From assembly GCA_030596245.1 (NCBI GenBank), contig JAUVKN010000039.1, positions 1-18,607 of the forward strand: a stretch of DNA of 18,607 nucleotides. The letters are read 5' to 3'. Positions within the stretch are counted from its first letter, which is position 1; every line of letters begins with the position of its first letter. A model generated the notes under the pieces. That model made no database searches, was not told the origin of the DNA, and saw nothing but the letters and a program-made list of their open reading frames with translations. Position numbers and translations under genes: made by a program. Source of the DNA: Bacteroidia bacterium. Lineage in GTDB: Bacteria; Bacteroidota; Bacteroidia; Bacteroidales; GCA-2748055. Below are positions 15,398 to 18,607 of this stretch, piece by piece.

Positions 15398-16054
15398 ATG
15401 AAAAAACTCAACATCAGTAAATCTCCAGTTATTGTTCTGTTTTTTGTGTGGCAAGCAGTAAACTGTTACTCACAGCAGAACGACCAGGCGACCATTGACA
15501 AAAACGTAAAGGCTTTTCTTGACAAACATTCCAGTCAATGGTATGACATGAATGTACCGGCCAGCGACGGGAAACTGTTGTTTGACCTGATCCTCGAGAA
15601 TAATTACCAGTACGCGCTTGAAATCGGAACCTCAACCGGCCATTCAGGCATTTGGATGGCCTGGGCCTTGAGCAAAACTGGAGGAAAACTCATCACTCTC
15701 GAAATTGATGAAACCAGGTACAAGGAGGCGGTGGAGAATTTTAAAGAAGCCGGAGTTGATCACATCATTGATGCACATCTGACCAATGCCCATGAGATGG
15801 TCCCTCAGCTTAAAGGTCCTTTTGATTTTGTATTCAGTGATGCGGATAAATCATGGTATCAGCGATATTTTCTGGCCGTTGACCCCAAACTGATCGTGAA
15901 TGGATGTTATACCACGCACAATGTTTCCGATCGGCCAGGAGTACGCTGGAACAGTGATTACCTTGAGTTCCTTCTGGATCTGGATCATTACGAAACTACC
16001 GTGAACAATCAGGGTGGCGGCATGGCCATTAGCTTCAAGAAATCTGAAAAATAA
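15398..16054 (+). CDS. Exported O-methyltransferase-fold protein
   Basis: 218-aa class I SAM-dependent methyltransferase resembling the metal-dependent catechol/caffeoyl-CoA O-methyltransferase family. SAM motif I is ALEIGTSTGHSG (73-84), the acidic end of beta-2 is LEIDETRY, and FSDADK (D148, D150) fits the first metal and catalytic position. The second metal motif, normally DN in this family, reads THNV (H174, N175), so one ligand looks replaced. The first ~25 residues form an apparent signal peptide (basic KK, hydrophobic VIVLFFVWQAV, then YSQQN, a cleavage context common in Bacteroidota), placing the mature protein in the periplasm, which is odd for a SAM enzyme. The PqiA-like gene follows by 11 nt. 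Confidence 0.85.
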   Translation: MKKLNISKSPVIVLFFVWQAVNCYSQQNDQATIDKNVKAFLDKHSSQWYDMNVPASDGKLLFDLILENNYQYALEIGTSTGHSGIWMAWALSKTGGKLITLEIDETRYKEAVENFKEAGVDHIIDAHLTNAHEMVPQLKGPFDFVFSDADKSWYQRYFLAVDPKLIVNGCYTTHNVSDRPGVRWNSDYLEFLLDLDHYETTVNNQGGGMAISFKKSEK

Positions 16055-16065
16055 CAGATATCGCA

Positions 16066-16803
16066 ATGGACTACAGGGTATACTTACGGAGGTGGATCAT
16101 CCCGATCATCTGGATCGTGGTCACCATCCTGGCCTCTTTTATCCTGGCCAAATATATCTTTCCGCTGGTTGAGACAGAAAAAAAGCTTTTCGGACCAAAG
16201 GAGATCCAACAAAATATCTTCAACTACAGGGTTTTCTATTGGTCAGCCTCCATCTCTTTATCTGCTCTTTTTTTGGGTTTAGGGCTTAGATTGATCAAAC
16301 CGATAAAAGTTTTGTCAGATTGGCTTGCAAACCGAATCTTCAGCAGTCCATGGTTTATCCTTGCTCTTACACTAACTTCAGGCTGTTTTTATGTACTGGG
16401 CATCACCAAACAGCTTTTTGTGACTAAGCAGATTTTTTTCGCAGAAAAGGAGGTGACATTGCTAAATTCCATCCGCATGCTGTTTGACAACGACGAGAAC
16501 TTCCTGGGAACCATTATTTTTATCTTCACCATCCTGTTTCCCATATTCAAGTACATTCTTCTCCTCTTCTCTCTGGCATTCAACAAAAAAGAGGCTATCA
16601 TAAAACTGAACCGGTGGATGTCGGTCATCAGCAAATGGTCCATGTTGGATGTCTACATAGTCGCCCTGCTGCTTCTGAATATGAAGTTTGATTCCAGAAT
16701 CATTAACATGGAATTGAGAGAGGGGGTGGTGTGGTTCACACTCTCCATTATCCTGATCATGATAGCGATGATTATTCCGCGAAAGGCCAGACCACACGCT
16801 TGA
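16066..16803 (+). CDS. PqiA-like integral membrane protein
   Basis: 245-aa protein with about six hydrophobic segments (roughly 11-33, 58-76, 95-117, 148-170, 192-205, 222-238). The C-terminal half carries the paraquat-inducible-protein-A signature: FTILFPIFKYILL (154-166) and KWSMLDVYIVALLLL (190-204). PqiA-family proteins partner with MCE-domain proteins in lipid transport between membranes in enterobacteria, but no MCE (PqiB/MlaD) gene is present here. It has a single PqiA module rather than the tandem module of E. coli. The start follows the methyltransferase stop by 11 nt, so they are probably co-transcribed. Confidence 0.78.
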   Translation: MDYRVYLRRWIIPIIWIVVTILASFILAKYIFPLVETEKKLFGPKEIQQNIFNYRVFYWSASISLSALFLGLGLRLIKPIKVLSDWLANRIFSSPWFILALTLTSGCFYVLGITKQLFVTKQIFFAEKEVTLLNSIRMLFDNDENFLGTIIFIFTILFPIFKYILLLFSLAFNKKEAIIKLNRWMSVISKWSMLDVYIVALLLLNMKFDSRIINMELREGVVWFTLSIILIMIAMIIPRKARPHA

Positions 16804-16848
16804 ATTACGCTCGCGCATTGACTGCGTCTAGCTCGTAAATACCCGGTT

Positions 16849-16990
16849 GCGGCTGTCTCAAAAGTCCGGTTTTGATTAATTCTGAGGGATACTTTGGAAG
16901 TAACCTGGCATTTTTCACGAAGTGGATAAGCACGTTACGAAAAAGTATCCCTCAGAAAAACAGTGATGCTGCCCCTTTTGAGACAGCCTC
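16849..16990. mobile_element. MITE-like palindromic element
   Basis: A non-coding stretch of about 140 bp with perfect 14-bp terminal inverted repeats, GGCTGTCTCAAAAG (16851-16864) and CTTTTGAGACAGCC (16975-16988), extendable to 15/16 by the flanking G and C. Nested inside is a second perfect 14-bp pair, CTGAGGGATACTTT (16882-16895) and its complement (16942-16955), then GTAAC/GTTAC and CAC/GTG at the apex. All pairs are centred near 16919, so the element can fold into one long interrupted hairpin. Ends of this type occur on Bacteroidota transposons, which suggests a non-autonomous derivative. No target duplication is obvious. It lies between two convergent genes. Confidence 0.75.
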
Positions 16991-16997
16991 ATAGAAT

Positions 16998-17993
16998 CTA
17001 CCTTTTACCTATTTTCAGGTAATCTTTAAGGTTCTTGAATCCTTCAGCGTAGCTAACCCTGGGGTTGTAGCCCAATATCTCTTTTGCGCTGGATATATCG
17101 AACCAATGGTTGGTGCACATCTCCTTGATGGCAAAACGGGTCATGAATGGTTCTGATTTGGCCTTGAAAACCCGATGCGACCACTCGGCTATACCAGCAG
17201 CAAACATGGCTGCTTTTTCAGGAATTTTCTTTTTTACCGGCTCATGCCCTGCGATCTGTATGATTGAGTTCACAAAATCCCACACCCTGGCAGGCTCTCC
17301 ATTTGTAATAAAAAAATTCCTGCCAGCAGCCTCAGGTTTTGAATCCAGGGCATCTACAGCCAACAGGAGAGCATCTGTCATATTATCGATATAAGTTGTA
17401 TCGATAAAATGCTCCTTGTCACCAATACGCCTCAGCCTTCCCGAAGAAGCCCGTTTCAGGATTCCCGGAATTATATGGGCATCGTAAGGACCCCATACCA
17501 GGTGCGGCCGAAGAGAAATGGTCTTGAGCGTATCAGAATTAGCCTCAATGATTAACCGTTCCGCCATGGCCTTGGTAGCCGCATAAGGTGAACCATGTTT
17601 CTCAGGGTATGGATAAGACTCATCGATTCCGTCCAGGTCCGAACCATCAAATACAACACTTGAAGAACTGGTGAAAATAATTCGTTTTACACCCTGTTTC
17701 CTACAGGCTTTTATGACATTCAATGTCCCGGTTACATTGGAGGAGTAGTATGCATCATAACTGCCCCAGATCCCGACTTTTGCTGCAAGGTGAAATACGA
17801 CATCCCGGTTCTTACAAGCCTTTTCAATGGCTTCCATATCCCCCAGATCAGCCTGAATACTGCTCACCCCAAGTGCCCAGTGTAATGGATATTCCCGTCT
17901 TGAATAACTGGTTACCTTATGGCCTTCACTGATCAATCGTTTAATCAGGGCCATTCCCATAAATCCACCACCTCCTGTAACCAATACATTCAT
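16998..17993 (-). CDS. oleD: OleD-like NAD(P)-dependent 3-oxoacid reductase (extended SDR)
   Basis: 331-aa short-chain dehydrogenase of the 3-beta-HSD/NAD-epimerase type. N-terminal Rossmann motif TGGGGFMG (6-13), substrate-side Ser in FTSSSSVVF (about 109-112), catalytic YAATK (Y137, K141), and RPHLVWGPYD after it. The downstream part (TTYIDNMTDALLLA, NGEP) is typical of the OleD/steroid-dehydrogenase branch. OleD reduces the 2-alkyl-3-oxoalkanoate made by OleA to the 3-hydroxy acid. Assignment to OleD rather than a generic epimerase rests on the upstream gene being OleC-like and overlapping it by 4 nt (17990-17993, ATGA). The 3' end stops 8 nt from the palindromic element. Confidence 0.85.
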   Translation of the reverse strand: MNVLVTGGGGFMGMALIKRLISEGHKVTSYSRREYPLHWALGVSSIQADLGDMEAIEKACKNRDVVFHLAAKVGIWGSYDAYYSSNVTGTLNVIKACRKQGVKRIIFTSSSSVVFDGSDLDGIDESYPYPEKHGSPYAATKAMAERLIIEANSDTLKTISLRPHLVWGPYDAHIIPGILKRASSGRLRRIGDKEHFIDTTYIDNMTDALLLAVDALDSKPEAAGRNFFITNGEPARVWDFVNSIIQIAGHEPVKKKIPEKAAMFAAGIAEWSHRVFKAKSEPFMTRFAIKEMCTNHWFDISSAKEILGYNPRVSYAEGFKNLKDYLKIGKR

Positions 17994-18607
17994 AACGACA
18001 ACTTATTATTAGCCCATATGGCTAGCTTTTCTCTGTATATTTTCGCATTATGTCTGGGATCGACCGGAAATTTTCTATGAAACAGAAAGTCCTTAATCTC
18101 CCCTGTGAAGTCGTGCTCATTTGCCATTGACTTCAACTCCTCCTGCAAATATATCTTCCTTTTTTTACTTTTCGAAAGTTCAATACAGATTACTGGAATA
18201 AAAACTGAACCTTCTCTGTTTTTTACTCCCACAAGGGCAGAGCGTACAACATCGGGATGTTGATTGAACACCGCCTCAACCGGAATGGTAAAATAGCTCC
18301 TTTCCGGGGTAATGACTCTGTGAGTTTTTCTTCCGTAAAACCAAAGTCTTTTTCTCTTATCAATCCTTCCCAGGTCGCCTGTCCTGTGCCAAACATCACC
18401 GGAGCTCTTATCGTAAATTTTTGCCAATTCGTTGGCCCGGTTATTCGCCCAATATGCTTCAGTAACATTGGGCCCCTTAATGATAATCTCTCCAACTTCA
18501 TTTTCAGGCTGGATTGTCATCTCCGAAATCGAGTATACCGGATCATCCGAAATCGAAATAATCTTCACCTCGAGCCCATCCAGGGGATATCCAACACAGA
18601 GCCCATC
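17990..18607 (-). CDS. oleC: OleC-like beta-lactone synthetase, C-terminal part (cut by window edge)
   Basis: ANL-superfamily adenylating enzyme. The frame is open to the right edge without a stop: upstream of the GTG at 18568 it reads GLCVGYPLDGLEVKI, the usual adenylate-enzyme lead-in, so the start is outside the window and only about 206 C-terminal residues are visible. Visible motifs: GEIIIKGPNVTEAYW; HRTGDLGRID (A7 region); FYGRKTHRV (hinge, A8); NQHPDVVRSALVGV; and the C-terminal FPVDPRHNAKIYREKLA with the A10 lysine in the RHNAKI context characteristic of OleC. In ole clusters OleC converts the beta-hydroxy acid to a beta-lactone using ATP. OleA and OleB, if present, would lie beyond the right edge. 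Confidence 0.85.
   Translation of the reverse strand, partial: DGLCVGYPLDGLEVKIISISDDPVYSISEMTIQPENEVGEIIIKGPNVTEAYWANNRANELAKIYDKSSGDVWHRTGDLGRIDKRKRLWFYGRKTHRVITPERSYFTIPVEAVFNQHPDVVRSALVGVKNREGSVFIPVICIELSKSKKRKIYLQEELKSMANEHDFTGEIKDFLFHRKFPVDPRHNAKIYREKLAIWANNKLSL

Noticed and set aside
1..18607. CRISPR arrays, tRNA/rRNA genes, phage attachment sites
   Set aside because: No regularly spaced direct repeats, no tRNA-like cloverleaf and no integrase or direct-repeat pair were seen on either strand.

Overview
This 18.6 kb window looks like chromosomal DNA from a member of the Bacteroidota, probably a Bacteroidales/Marinilabiliales-type lineage. Three things point there: family-level resemblance of the proteins (an EF-P with a PGKGPA loop, a TyrRS with a KFGKT signature), the near absence of Shine-Dalgarno sequences, and TAnnTTTG-type -7 boxes in front of several genes. 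Most of it is ordinary core-genome content. The accessory signals are an IS66 insertion at the left edge, a MITE-like palindrome near the right end, and part of an ole (beta-lactone/olefin) cluster running off the right edge. No CRISPR array, tRNA, rRNA or phage module is visible.

Layout. 1-1322: 3' part of an IS66-family element (transposase, start outside the window) whose right end lies about 28 bp before efp. 1350-3186 (+): efp and a GAF/SpoIIE-type protein phosphatase. 3183-7457 (-): a tightly packed operon read cvpA-like, tyrS, Wzz-like chain-length protein, Wzy/WaaL-like polymerase/ligase; two of its three junctions are 4-nt ATGA overlaps. 7556-8221 (+): an unrecognised 221-aa protein. 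8254-9859 (-): metallophosphatase then HAD hydrolase. 9906-10751 (+): membrane-anchored or secreted DNA/RNA non-specific endonuclease. 10807-12581 (+): a 33-aa single-span membrane peptide, a diacylglycerol-kinase-family lipid kinase with two anomalies (no credible start codon in frame, and GGDVT in place of GGDGT), and a HAD-IB phosphatase. 12635-13058: a small exported protein broken by two 1-nt frameshifts. 13142-15356 (+): NatA/NatB-like ABC-2 exporter. 15398-16803 (+): an O-methyltransferase fold carrying an export signal, followed by a PqiA-like membrane protein. 16849-16990: MITE-like imperfect palindrome. 16998-18607 (-): oleD and the C-terminal part of oleC.

How the genes relate. The cvpA-tyrS-wzz-wzy unit ties a housekeeping tRNA synthetase to two envelope-polysaccharide membrane proteins with no glycosyltransferases alongside. 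The lipid kinase and HAD-IB phosphatase are 8 nt apart and plausibly act on the same lipid pool. OleC and OleD overlap by 4 nt, as expected for a cooperating beta-keto reductase/beta-lactone synthetase pair. I do not see a convincing wholly new multi-gene system. The most unusual items are the lipid kinase with a mutated nucleotide-binding motif, the exported methyltransferase, the 33-aa membrane peptide and the palindromic element. Three apparent indels within about 2.1 kb (10.9-13.0 kb) all lie in or near homopolymers, so sequencing or assembly error must be excluded before calling decay.
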